From Mikania micrantha (taxonomy: Eukaryota > Streptophyta > Magnoliopsida > Asterales > Asteraceae), in the NCBI GenBank assembly GCA_009363875.1, contig CM018680.1:10301426-10365425 (forward strand): 64,000 nt of DNA, given 5' to 3'. Positions 1 through 9,505 of this stretch are shown in pieces; position 1 is the stretch's first letter, and the number at the start of each line of letters is the position of its first letter. The translations under genes were made by a program, and so were the position numbers. A model generated the notes under the pieces. That model was not told where the DNA came from. It saw only the letters and a list, made by a program, of their open reading frames with translations, and did not search any database.

Positions 1-142
1 TACAGTACTTGAAGTATTTTAGTTGTTCCAACCCGATTACCGATTAATACCGACCCGATGAAACCGATTACCAAAAAACTGAATACCAAATAAAAACAAG
101 TTAAATGGTTCGGTAATCGAGTTTATTTTCAATTTAGAAAAC
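1..142. other. Left flank of RT-A, possible MITE remnant
   Basis: No gene is visible. The stretch holds repeated short words of the type accgatta, cggtaatcg and aataccga, on both strands, which resembles the interior of plant hAT-type MITEs. No terminal repeat or target duplication is visible, so this is only a suggestion. Confidence 0.25.
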
Positions 143-344
143 TGTGACAATTGCAGGTAAAGATTACGTCATCAATGACGTTCACACGTTTGGTTGTTCT
201 AGAAATCCGCGCGAAATTGATGATTGTAATTATTGCAGGTTTAAAGTATGCGAGAAATCGAGAACATAGGAGAAAACGGATCGCGAAACGGAATTACGGA
301 TTGTCCGGTATCGATAAAAGAAGAAAAATCTCTAAGTATTGGTC

Positions 345-485
345 GAAAGGGCTTATCGCGGTACGTGGAGGTGGGCTTGAGAGTCCTCCGCGGTACGCGA
401 TGATTGTAAAATATCTCAGATTCCCGAAAAACTTCGCGGTACGCGAAGCCAAAATAGACTCTCCGTCGCGGTACGCGACGGATGA
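345..485 (+). promoter_or_regulatory. Four CGCG-GTA-CGCG palindromes in RT-A promoter region
   Basis: Four near-palindromes around a GTA centre lie about 60-200 bases upstream of a CT-rich probable transcription start region. Outer stem bases differ between copies but often stay complementary, for example TTCGCG/CGCGAA and GTCGCG/CGCGAC. The 3' LTR has four more (about 9718-9840) with GTA, ATA or TTA centres, in otherwise different sequence. A role as transcription-factor dyads or RNA hairpins is inference. Confidence 0.5.
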
Positions 486-1476
486 GGCGGTGGAATGATC
501 TGATCCTTTTAATCAGATTTCATGCAAGAAAGAAGTTTATTCTTCTTCTTCGCTTCTGCTCCGTTCTCAGACGAAAACACACACAAATACCATCAAAACA
601 CCATCTTGAAGCCACCAGATCGTATCTTTGAAGCCAGAAAACGTGTATACAAGTTCTGATCGTTGTTTTATCCGTCCGATTAGGTAATGATCCATTTAAA
701 CCTTCTAGTTTGATTTTGATTGATTAGATCTTGATTTTGAACGTAATGATCTAGTTAGGGTTGTTGATTATTGATTATATGGTAGCTAGGAATGATTTTT
801 AACGGATAACTTGACAGGTTAACGGGTAATTACCTGTTTTGATCCGTTATAATGCCCGGTTTCCACCAAATCATAACAATGATTTTAATGGTTTAAACCA
901 TTTGATTATGACAATGTAGGTGATTATTTTGGTTAATCTTTGTAATGCAAGGTTAATCCCAGGCATTTCAAACTAATCACAACCATTAACCTACCCATTG
1001 GAATAACTGTCTGGTGTTTATGATAACAGTCATATTAGTATTTTAAACATGATTGTTTAACATATTCCAATGTCACATTGTTATGTTTTGTGATATCTGA
1101 ATATCCAGTAACCAGAATTAATCATTCCTAAGCTGTAATTTCATCTGAAAACTGTTTCAGGAGCATAATCAACAACATTACCTAACTGGTTAATCAGAGA
1201 TTATTTTGATTAATCAAGCATGTCATCAACTTCATATTAGGTATCTAAATCAGTCTAGGTACCTACATTATCATACATTGTATGATATTAGATTCAATAA
1301 CCAATTAAACACCGAATATCGGTTTGATGACTTTTCATTACAATGTCTATGACATTGAACGTTCAAACAGATTTAATCAGCAGGTTAGAACATAAATCAT
1401 TAATCAAATATAATTAAATGCAGAATCATCTCTGTACTATCAGTTTGGTGATACTCTGCTACACCTATACTATCAG

Positions 1477-2016
1477 GTGAGTTTCGTACCACCCCTGTTC
1501 TTTTAATGTTGTATAAACATCGGGGTATAACTGCTAAACTTTTCTTGATCATATGATATGTGTCACTGTTATCTGCGTGATTTCATGTGATTAACTGAAT
1601 TTGTGGATTTCATGGGATTGTTGCCGTTAGTATCTCTATCATGATATCAAAGTCCTCATTCTTGAACTGTATCTAGTGAACCCATGTGTGGCCGAGCAGA
1701 AAACATTGATAGTACTATCGGTTGACACCCCATTCACTGGGAGGACTGCATCTCCCCTGGTGTGAATGTTTGTTATCTGTTTCCTGAACTTCTTAATGGT
1801 GTGATAGACATTAAGATAATGAGGCAATAAGATATTTACCGACGGGTAATATCGAGAACTGAACATATCGTCCGAAAGGAACTAGATACGGGTCCCATGG
1901 TTATCCGGAACTGTGAACATGTATTTGAACTTAACTGTCATATCATATGATTTAACTAAATTGTATGAACTCACCAGCTTTTTGTGCTGATGTTTTCGAA
2001 ACTAAAACTTTTGCAG
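1477..2016 (+). other. Putative intron inside RT-A 5' LTR
   Basis: The 5' end reads CAG|GTGAGTTT, close to the ideal plant donor. Near the 3' end lie AACTCACC (1968-1975, complementary to GGTGAGTT), a branch-point-like CTGAT, a T-rich stretch and TTTTGCAG|G ending at 2016. The copy in the 3' LTR runs 10848-11385. No transcript evidence is available; the call rests on the shared arrangement in all LTR families here. Confidence 0.45.
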
Positions 2017-2275
2017 GCAATCAAGGACAACGGTGAGGATGCACTCACAGCACTAGCAATAACTGTAATTAAATAACTTGTAATATGTATAAACTGTAAT
2101 AATATTTGTAACCACGAACCTTGTAATGTAGTTTTACTTTTCGTAATCTGTGTGCTATGATGATACCGGATCAAGTAAGTCACCCCTCATGCTCTGAGAC
2201 ATCACCACTATGCTTCCGCTACCCTTTTGATGACATCATTCTCAGGTGACGAGAGGTGGGGGTGGTGTGACAGGG

Positions 2276-2293
2276 TGGTATCAGAGCCACAGG
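2276..2293 (+). other. RT-A primer binding site
   Basis: The sequence tggtatcagagccacagg lies three bases after the 5' LTR. Its first twelve bases are complementary to the 3' end of plant initiator tRNA-Met, the usual primer of chromoviruses. Confidence 0.85.
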
Positions 2294-2623
2294 TTATAGA
2301 GAATTAGGTTGACTTAGAAACCTAGACTATAACCATAGGTTCGTATAGTAACACAGAGAGCACCGAACATTAATATTGAACAAAACTTGTTTGAATTAAA
2401 CCAGGATAATCAGGTGGTACAAATTCCAGTTATGAGTGGCCAGCATAACTGAAATTTGCAACACGTGTGCATTCTAGTTTGATTTAATTCAAGCAAAACA
2501 CTAACAATTCTAAAGACTAATAGTTGCTTTGAGATAAGAAGAGATATCATATCATGTTTGTATTGAATATTATTATTCAATGTTTATTTCATGATACTGA
2601 TCTAGAACTTTGTTTATTCAGCA

Positions 2624-3445
2624 ATGGCAAACCCGGGAGAAAACTATATTTACCAGAGATTCCCTTACATCATCCTTGACGACACACCCAGTGATAGCTC
2701 GGGATCGAGCTCGGGTGCAGTACCATCTCATGCGTCTTCTGTATCATCTCAGGTAGGACCACAGCTATCAGCTACACCACCCGGATCTCCTTTTGTACCA
2801 CCACTACCGCCCGGATCTCCGTTCATACCACCACCACCACCGGGATCCCCACCGGTGCACAGTCCACCCCACTCACCGCTGGCCGACGCTTCGGCCATGA
2901 GGAGGCAGAGCTCCTCACCACACAGAGCCCCGGCATGGGACGGGCTCAGGCGTATGCGGGGCCAGGCCCGCAAGACTACGGGACTACCTCCACGACGCCC
3001 CATGGCTCCACGTGACGAGCCAGCACCAGTACACGAGGTGGGAGAATCCTCCCACCAGGCTGAGCTTCGGGCTCAGGTACAGCAGGTATCTCAAGACCTG
3101 CTGGGCCTCCGACAGGATTTGCAGCAGCACCATGCCACGATGGAGGACACCCGTAATACGGTGTTGGAGATTCTCGCGTCTCACCTGGCTCTTATGGACC
3201 ATGTGACTACTCAGGGTGCGGACACCCTAGCCTGGAGGGCGACCATTGAGGATCGCCTTCGGAGGACTTGGTGGAGGGAAATGATTGCTGCATGTAAGCA
3301 GCAGGTGGCAGCCTTTGGGGAAAGGCTGCAGGGACTGATCTGGACGCTCGGTACGCTGAGCACCGAGGCTAGACTTATCTGGTTAGCTATAGTACTCGCT
3401 ACTATAGCTATAGTGTTAGCCTGTTTACCGTATTTCTTACGGTAA
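2624..3445 (+). CDS. RT-A accessory ORF: Pro-rich, coiled-coil, C-terminal membrane segment
   Basis: An intact 273-residue frame starts at ATG 2624, about 330 bases after the primer site and 1.3 kb before gag, in the same orientation. I do not recognise the family. Residues about 20-50 are Ser-rich. Residues about 50-87 hold three or four PPGSP repeats. Residues 90-130 are basic. About 143-190 look like a Gln/Leu-rich coiled coil. The last ~22 residues (starting LIWLAIVLATIA) form a clear hydrophobic segment ending in FLR. There is no N-terminal signal peptide, so it would be tail-anchored. Base composition is visibly richer in G+C than gag-pol. It has no stops although the neighbouring gag-pol is broken three times. 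It is not a usual env, which lies after pol. Confidence 0.65.
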   Translation: MANPGENYIYQRFPYIILDDTPSDSSGSSSGAVPSHASSVSSQVGPQLSATPPGSPFVPPLPPGSPFIPPPPPGSPPVHSPPHSPLADASAMRRQSSSPHRAPAWDGLRRMRGQARKTTGLPPRRPMAPRDEPAPVHEVGESSHQAELRAQVQQVSQDLLGLRQDLQQHHATMEDTRNTVLEILASHLALMDHVTTQGADTLAWRATIEDRLRRTWWREMIAACKQQVAAFGERLQGLIWTLGTLSTEARLIWLAIVLATIAIVLACLPYFLR

Positions 3446-3632
3446 GTCAGATCAGTTGACCCACATTTTTGGGATTTCATTGTACATCTCATAGACGGAT
3501 AGGTTGTTTGTATGGATGTATTATGAGGGCACTCTTTGTATCATAAACTTTATGGTTTTATAATAACAGTGTTGTTTTAATCAAACGTTTGTTTCTATAT
3601 ATCTGTTGTATGTTATGTGAACACTATATCCA
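3446..3632 (+). other. RT-A spacer between accessory ORF and leader repeats
   Basis: AT-rich non-coding stretch directly after the accessory ORF. I see no gene or repeat in it. Confidence 0.5.
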
Positions 3633-3850
3633 AATCAGTATGAGAACGTATCTAAGAACATATCAGTATGAGAACATATCTATGAACATATCAGTATGAG
3701 AACATATCTATGAACATATCAGTATGAGAACATATCTATGAACATATCAGTATGAGAACATATCTATGAACATATCAGTATGAGAACATATCTATGAACA
3801 TATCAGTATGAGAACGTATCTATGAACATATCAGTATGAGAACGTATCTA
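3633..3850 (+). repeat. 28-bp tandem array in RT-A leader
   Basis: About eight head-to-tail copies of a unit containing cagtatgagaacatatc and tatgaacatat. The copies are almost identical, with a few gaacgtatc variants, so the array expanded recently. There are no unique spacers, so it is not CRISPR-like. It lies in the untranslated leader before gag. Confidence 0.85.
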
Positions 3851-3872
3851 ACTGAAAACATATTGCGCTGAT

Positions 3873-4439
3873 ATACAGTACGAGAGCCATACTGTATGCG
3901 AATATGTCAAACTAAAAATATATATATTGTGCGAAAATACAGTACGAGAGCAATACTGTATGCAAATATATCTAACTGAAAATATATTGCGCTGATATAC
4001 AGTACGAGAGCCATACTGTATGCGAATATATTTAACTAAAAACATATATTGCGCGAAAATACAGTACGAGAGCCATACTTTATGCGGATATATTAACTAA
4101 AGTACAGTACGAGAGCCATACTGTACGAGAACATATCTAAACAAGAACGTATCTGTAATGTGAACGAGAACATATCTAAACGAGAACGTATCTGTAATGT
4201 GAACGAGAACATATCAGTAACTAAAGTATAGTACGAGAGCCATACTATACTACGAGACATATCAGTTACTAAAAGTACAGTACGAGAGCCATACTGTACG
4301 AGAACATATCTAAACGAGAACGTATCTGTAATGTGAACGAGAACATATCTGAACGAGAACGTATCTGTAATGTGAACAAGAACATATCTAATGAGAACAT
4401 ATCTGTTAACTAAAGTACAGTACGAGAGCCATACTGTAC
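3873..4439 (+). repeat. Array of eight hairpins in RT-A leader
   Basis: Eight 25-base units share the loop CGAGAGCCA (one copy CGAGAGCAA) between 8-bp inverted repeats. Stems are ATACAGTA/TACTGTAT in the first three, GTACAGTA/TACTGTAC in three later ones (near 4102, 4275 and 4415-4439) and GTATAGTA/TACTATAC in one (near 4226). One copy near 4057 has a single stem mismatch. Paired changes at two stem positions suggest that pairing itself is kept. Between units lie gaacatatc and gaacgtatc words. Packaging or dimerisation of the RNA is one possible role (inference). Confidence 0.75.
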
Positions 4440-4782
4440 GAGAACAAGTGAACATATTTGTTGTTGTGTGAGAACATATCCTAGTCCTGTATGAACATAT
4501 CTCTAAAAACATGTATTGCGAGGCAATGAGTTGGGTTATACTCTACACATGTTTTGAAATAACAGGACTAAGTATAAACTACGAATATCTGAATGACTAG
4601 TGTGAACTGAGAACGTATCTGGATCTTTTCAATGTAGTTATACTTGAATACTTAAATGATCACGTTTCAACATGAAATTATCAGCATGTCTGAACATGGT
4701 TGAGTTATGTGATTAAAAAAAAAAGGGTTATATCTTTAATATTCTTGAACTGACCTGAGTTTGTCTGCATGTGAGCAGAACT

Positions 4783-7700
4783 ATGGCTCCGAAAAGAGGT
4801 CGTCCAGCTAAGAAAGCTACTGAGAATATTACTTCCCCTGAACCGAATCCAGTTCCACCACCTGTTTCTGAAACAAATACCGTTCCTCTGGTGAACCAGG
4901 ACCCAAACCCGACACCAACGACAGCTCCTAGTGGGTCGGTATTGAATGAAGCAGCTATAGCCCGAATCGTAAAGGAACAGCTATCGGCTGCTGGCATTGT
5001 AATACCACCACAGCCACATGTCACTTCTGGGTCTGGTCATGTGGAACATAATGCCACAGGTGGACATGTTGAAACTGTTCATACCACAGGCACAACTACT
5101 ACTGCTCCTGATCCACCACGACAGGGATGTACGTATAAATACTTTGCTTCCTGTAACCCACCTACTTTCACAGGTAGGGAAGGAGCGGCTGGACTCCTTA
5201 GGTGGATCGAGGAGATGGAAACAAAACTGAAAATCAGCCAGTGTCTGGAGGAGCATAAGGTGTCTTATGCTGCCTGTTCTTTGAAAGAATCAGCTCTTAC
5301 CTGGTGGAATACCCAGGCTAAAACTTTGGGTTCTGTTACAGTTGATTCTATGGGCTGGAATGAATTCAAAACTCTGATTATGTCAGAGTACTGCCCAATC
5401 ACTGAAATCCAAAAACTTCAGGAGGAATTCTGGAGTCACTCAATGGTCGGTGCTGATTCTTTAGCCTACACCGATCGTTTTCATGAACTTACTTGTCTAC
5501 TTCCCAATATGTTTCCAACTGAGGCAGCATTGATTGAGAAGTATATCAAAGGGTTGGTTCCCCAGATTCGGGGAAATGTAACTGCTGCTGAACCCACAAC
5601 CCTCAAAAGAACCATTCTGTTGACCACCAAGCTTACCGATGAGGCGGTAAGAAGTGGTACATTGATCTCAAAATCTCAGACGGCCGTGGGCCGTAGTGAA
5701 GCTGGTACCTCGAACGTTTCTAAAGGTACCAAACGTAAATGGTTTGGCAAGTCCAAGACCAAAGCTCCAGCTGAAACCAGTCAGAACAAACCAACCGTGA
5801 AAAACTATGGAGCGGCGAATACCAGAGAGGAAAGTTTACACTGGGCCGGCGCCCAAATGTGATAGGTGTCCCTACCATCACACAGGACCATGTCCTGTTT
5901 GTGCAAAATGTAATCGGGTAGGACACTATGCTAAATACTGCAACTTTCCTGCTCGTCAACCAAACCAAGCTCCACGACCCACTGCTCAAACGAACCGGTC
6001 ATGTTACACTTGTGGAAGCCCTGATCACCTCATGCGCAATTGTCCAACCAATAACACCAATCCAGGGAATCAAGCTAGGGGCAGAGCTTTTCAGATTGGT
6101 GCAGCCGAGGCAAGACATGATGCAAACATTGTCACTGGTACGTTCCTTCTCAATAATCTTTATGCATCAGTTTTATTTGACACAGGAGCAGATAAGAGTT
6201 TTATTTCTCCTGAATTTGCATCATTACTTTCATTGCCTACGGTAGAACTAGAAACTCCTTATGTCATTGAACTTGCAAACGGCAAGATGATCAAAACTAG
6301 CAGTGTTATTCAAGGATGTTCCTTGAATCTGAATGATCACCTTTTCTGTATCGACTTACTTCCTATTGAGCTTGGTAGCTTTGATGTCGTGGTAGGCATG
6401 AATTGGCTTTCTGATAACCAAGCGGAAGTTGTATGTCAAACTAAGGTGATCCGTATTCCATTACCTAACGGTAATACACTGGTAGTTCAAGGAGAACGAG
6501 CCGGTAGAAAACTTGGTCTCATATCTTGTATGCGGGCTCAGAAATTTTTAAGGAAAGGCTGTTATGCTTTCCTGGCACACGTGACCGAGCACAATTCTTC
6601 ACCTACACGTATCACTGATATCCCAGTAGTCAAAGATTTTCCTGAAGTTTTTCCTGAAGATATATCAGGATTACCCCCAACAAGACAGGTTGAATTTCGT
6701 ATTGACTTGATTCCTGGCGCTGCACCTGTTGCTAAAGCCCCGTATCGGCTTGCGCCATCTGAAATGCAAGAACTTTCAGGTCAATTACAGGAACTTCTTG
6801 ATAAAGGTTTCATTCGACCCAGTTTTTCACCTTGGGAGCACCAATTCTTTTTGTGAAAAAGAAAGATGGATCATTCAGGATGTGTATCGACTACAGGGAA
6901 CTCAATAAACTGACAATCAAGAACCGTTATCCATTACCTCGTATTGATGATCTGTTTGATCAGTTGCAAGGTGCTACATATTTCTCAAAAATTGATTTGA
7001 GGTCCGGATATCATCAGTTGCGAATCCATGACAATGATGTTCCAAAAACTGCTTTCCGAACCCGGTACGGACATTACGAGTTTTTAGTAATGCCGTTTGG
7101 TTTAACCAATGCACCTGCAGTTTTTATGGATCTGATGAACCGAGTATGTAGACCTTATCTGGATAAGTTTGTGATTGTATTTATTGATGATATTCTCATT
7201 TATTCCCGGAACCAGCAGGAACATGCCCAACATCTGAAACTCATCTTAGAACTTCTAGCACGTGAACAGCTATATGCCAAATTTTCCAAGTGTGAATTTT
7301 GGTTACGAGAAGTTCAGTTTCTGGGGCATGTTGTGAATGAGAATGGTATTCAAGTGGATCCCAGTAAGATCAAAGCGGTAGAACAATGGGAGACACCCCG
7401 AACCCCTACTGAAATACGTCAATTCTTGGGGTTGGCAGGTTATTATCGTCGATTTATCAAGAACTTTTCAAAAATCGCTCTGCCACTTACCACTTTGACT
7501 CAGAAAAACCAACCGTTTATATGGGGTTCCCAACAGGAGGAGGCTTTCCAACTGTTGAAACATAAACTCTGCAATGCACCTATCTTAGCACTACCGGAAG
7601 GTACAGATAACTTCACGGTTTATTGTGATGCTTCCCGTCAGGGACTTGGGTGTGTTTTAATGCAGAACGATAAGGTGATCGCTTACGCTTCTCGGCAGTT

Positions 7701-9442
7701 GAAAGTACACGAGAAGAACTATACCACTCACGATCTAGAACTTGGTGCAGTTGTGTTTGCACTCAAGATTTGGAGACATTATCTGTACGGAACCAAGTGT
7801 ATTGTGTACACGGATCACAAAAGTCTCCAACATATTCTAGATCAGAAAATGTTGAACATGCGACAAAGGCGATGGGTTGAACTTTTAAACGACTATGATT
7901 GTGAAATTCGTTATCACCCAGGCAAAGCAAATGTTGTGGCCGATGCCTTGAGTCGCAAGGAACGAGTCAAACCCCTACGTGTGAGAGCGTTAGGTTTGAC
8001 TATCCAAACCAGTCTAATTCCTCAGATTAGAGATGCTCAGCAACAAGCTTTACAAGCAACGAACTATTCTGCTGAGGGACTAAGAGGATTAGACAAGAAA
8101 CTCGATACTAAGGCTGATGGACTGTTGTATTTCAAAGACCGAATGTGGATTCCTTTATTCGGTAACTCTCGAACAACTATCTTGGATGAGGCGCACAAAT
8201 CCAGGTATTCTATTCATCCAGGTGCCGATAAAATGTATAAAGATCTTAGAGATTTTTACTGGTGGCCTGGGATGAAGAGAAACGTATTAGAATACGTGGA
8301 CCGATGTTTAACGTGTCTTAAAGTGAAGGCTGAACATCAACGACCTTCTGGGTTACTCCAACAACCTGAGATTCCCATGTGGAAATGGGATCAGATCTCT
8401 ATGGATTTCATTACAAAACTACCCAGAACGTCACGTAACCATGACTCGATATGGGTTATCGTTGATCGCCTTACTAAATCTGCGCATTTCTTACCCATCC
8501 GAGAAGATTACTCTATGGATCGACTGGCTAAACTCTATGTTAATGAGATTGTATCTCGACATGGAGTACCGATCTCTATCATTTCTGACAGAGATAGTCG
8601 ATTTATGTCACGATTTTGGCAAACTCTTCAGAATGCTCTGGGCACGCAAATCAATATGAGCACATCCTATCATCCACAAACGGATGGGCAAACGGAGCGA
8701 ACAAATCAAACGTTAGAAGACATGCTCAGAAGCTGTGTGATTGATTTTTGGAGGTAGCTGGGATATTCATCTTCCACTTGTGGAATTCTCGTACAATAAC
8801 AGCTACCATACCAGCATACAATGCGCTCCATTTGAGGCACTGTATGGGCGCAAGTGCAGATCTCCTATTTGCTGGTCGGAAATAGGAGAAAATCAAATCA
8901 TTGGCCCAGAATTCATCCAAGAAACCACTGACAAGATCGCACTGATTCAAGAACGAATTAAAGCTGCTCGCGATCGTCAAAAGAGTTATGCTGATAACCG
9001 TCGTAGACCACTAGAATTCCAAGTTGGTGATCGTGTAATGTTGAAAGTATCACCCTGGAAGGGCATTTTCAGATTTGGTAAACGAGGTAAACTCTCACCG
9101 AGATTTGTAGGGCCATTTAAAATTCTTGAACGAATTGGATCTGTAGCCTACAGACTCGAATTACCTCTTGAACTCAGTAACATTCATGACGTTTTTCACG
9201 TATCAAATCTGAAAAAGTGTTTAAACGATGAATCTTTGATCGTACCTCTCGAAGAACTTCAGATCGATGATAAACTTCAGTTTACCGAAGAACCGGTAGA
9301 AGTAATGGATCGAGAAGTTAAGGTACTCAAACGCAGTCGCATACCAATCGTTAAAGTTCGCTGGAACTCTCAACGAGGACCTGAATATACCTGGGAACGT
9401 GAAGATCAGATGAAAGCAAAATATCCTCACTTGTTCTCATAG
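4783..9442 (+). pseudogene. RT-A gag-pol polyprotein, three frameshifts
   Basis: Gag starts at ATG 4783 (MAPKRGRPAKK). The frame shifts near 5830, near 6835 and near 8750, so the product is broken between gag and the zinc knuckles, at the start of reverse transcriptase, and inside integrase. Visible in order: gag domain (about 5130-5650), two CCHC knuckles (CAKCNRVGHYAKYC, CYTCGSPDHLMRNC), aspartic protease (FDTGADKSF), reverse transcriptase (FIDDILIYS), RNase H (YTDHKSLQHI), integrase zinc finger, the integrase D,D,E core (MDFITKLP, ISDRDSRF) and a C-terminal tail with the VKVRW/WERED block found in chromoviruses. The order and motifs are Ty3/gypsy; inactivity is inferred from the frameshifts. 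Confidence 0.9.
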
Positions 9443-9469
9443 ACAATTGTCGACAGTTAAGTCTTCACT

Positions 9470-9505
9470 AAATTTCGGGACGAAATTTCTATAACAGGAG
9501 GAGAC
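9470..9505 (+). promoter_or_regulatory. RT-A 3' hairpin and polypurine tract
   Basis: A 19-base palindrome at 9470-9488 (AAATTTCG, GGA, CGAAATTT) lies just after the pol stop. The purine run aggaggaga abuts the 3' LTR and would prime plus-strand DNA synthesis. The hairpin recurs beside the purine tract of RT-C, RT-D and RT-E. Confidence 0.75.

Larger units (their letters stand above)
143..2272 (+). repeat. RT-A 5' LTR
   Basis: The boundary comes from comparison with 9506-11637 and from the tRNA-Met primer site just downstream. Most of the LTR matches its partner closely, but about 310-700 and 1430-1470 do not. It contains four CG-rich palindromes (about 350-485), a CT-rich likely start region (530-600), a strong splice donor at 1476/1477, AACTCACC at 1968-1975 and an acceptor ending at 2016. 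Confidence 0.9.

Noticed and set aside
2624..3445. RT-A accessory ORF as an envelope gene
   Set aside because: It lies before gag, has no signal peptide or furin-type site, and only one C-terminal hydrophobic segment; env-like ORFs normally follow pol.
3633..3850. 28-bp repeats resembling CRISPR or a satellite
   Set aside because: Head-to-tail without spacers and confined to the RT-A leader; a local tandem expansion explains it.
4093..4512. 139-residue minus-strand frame over the hairpin array
   Set aside because: Its repetitive translation simply follows the DNA repeat; no plausible start context or family.
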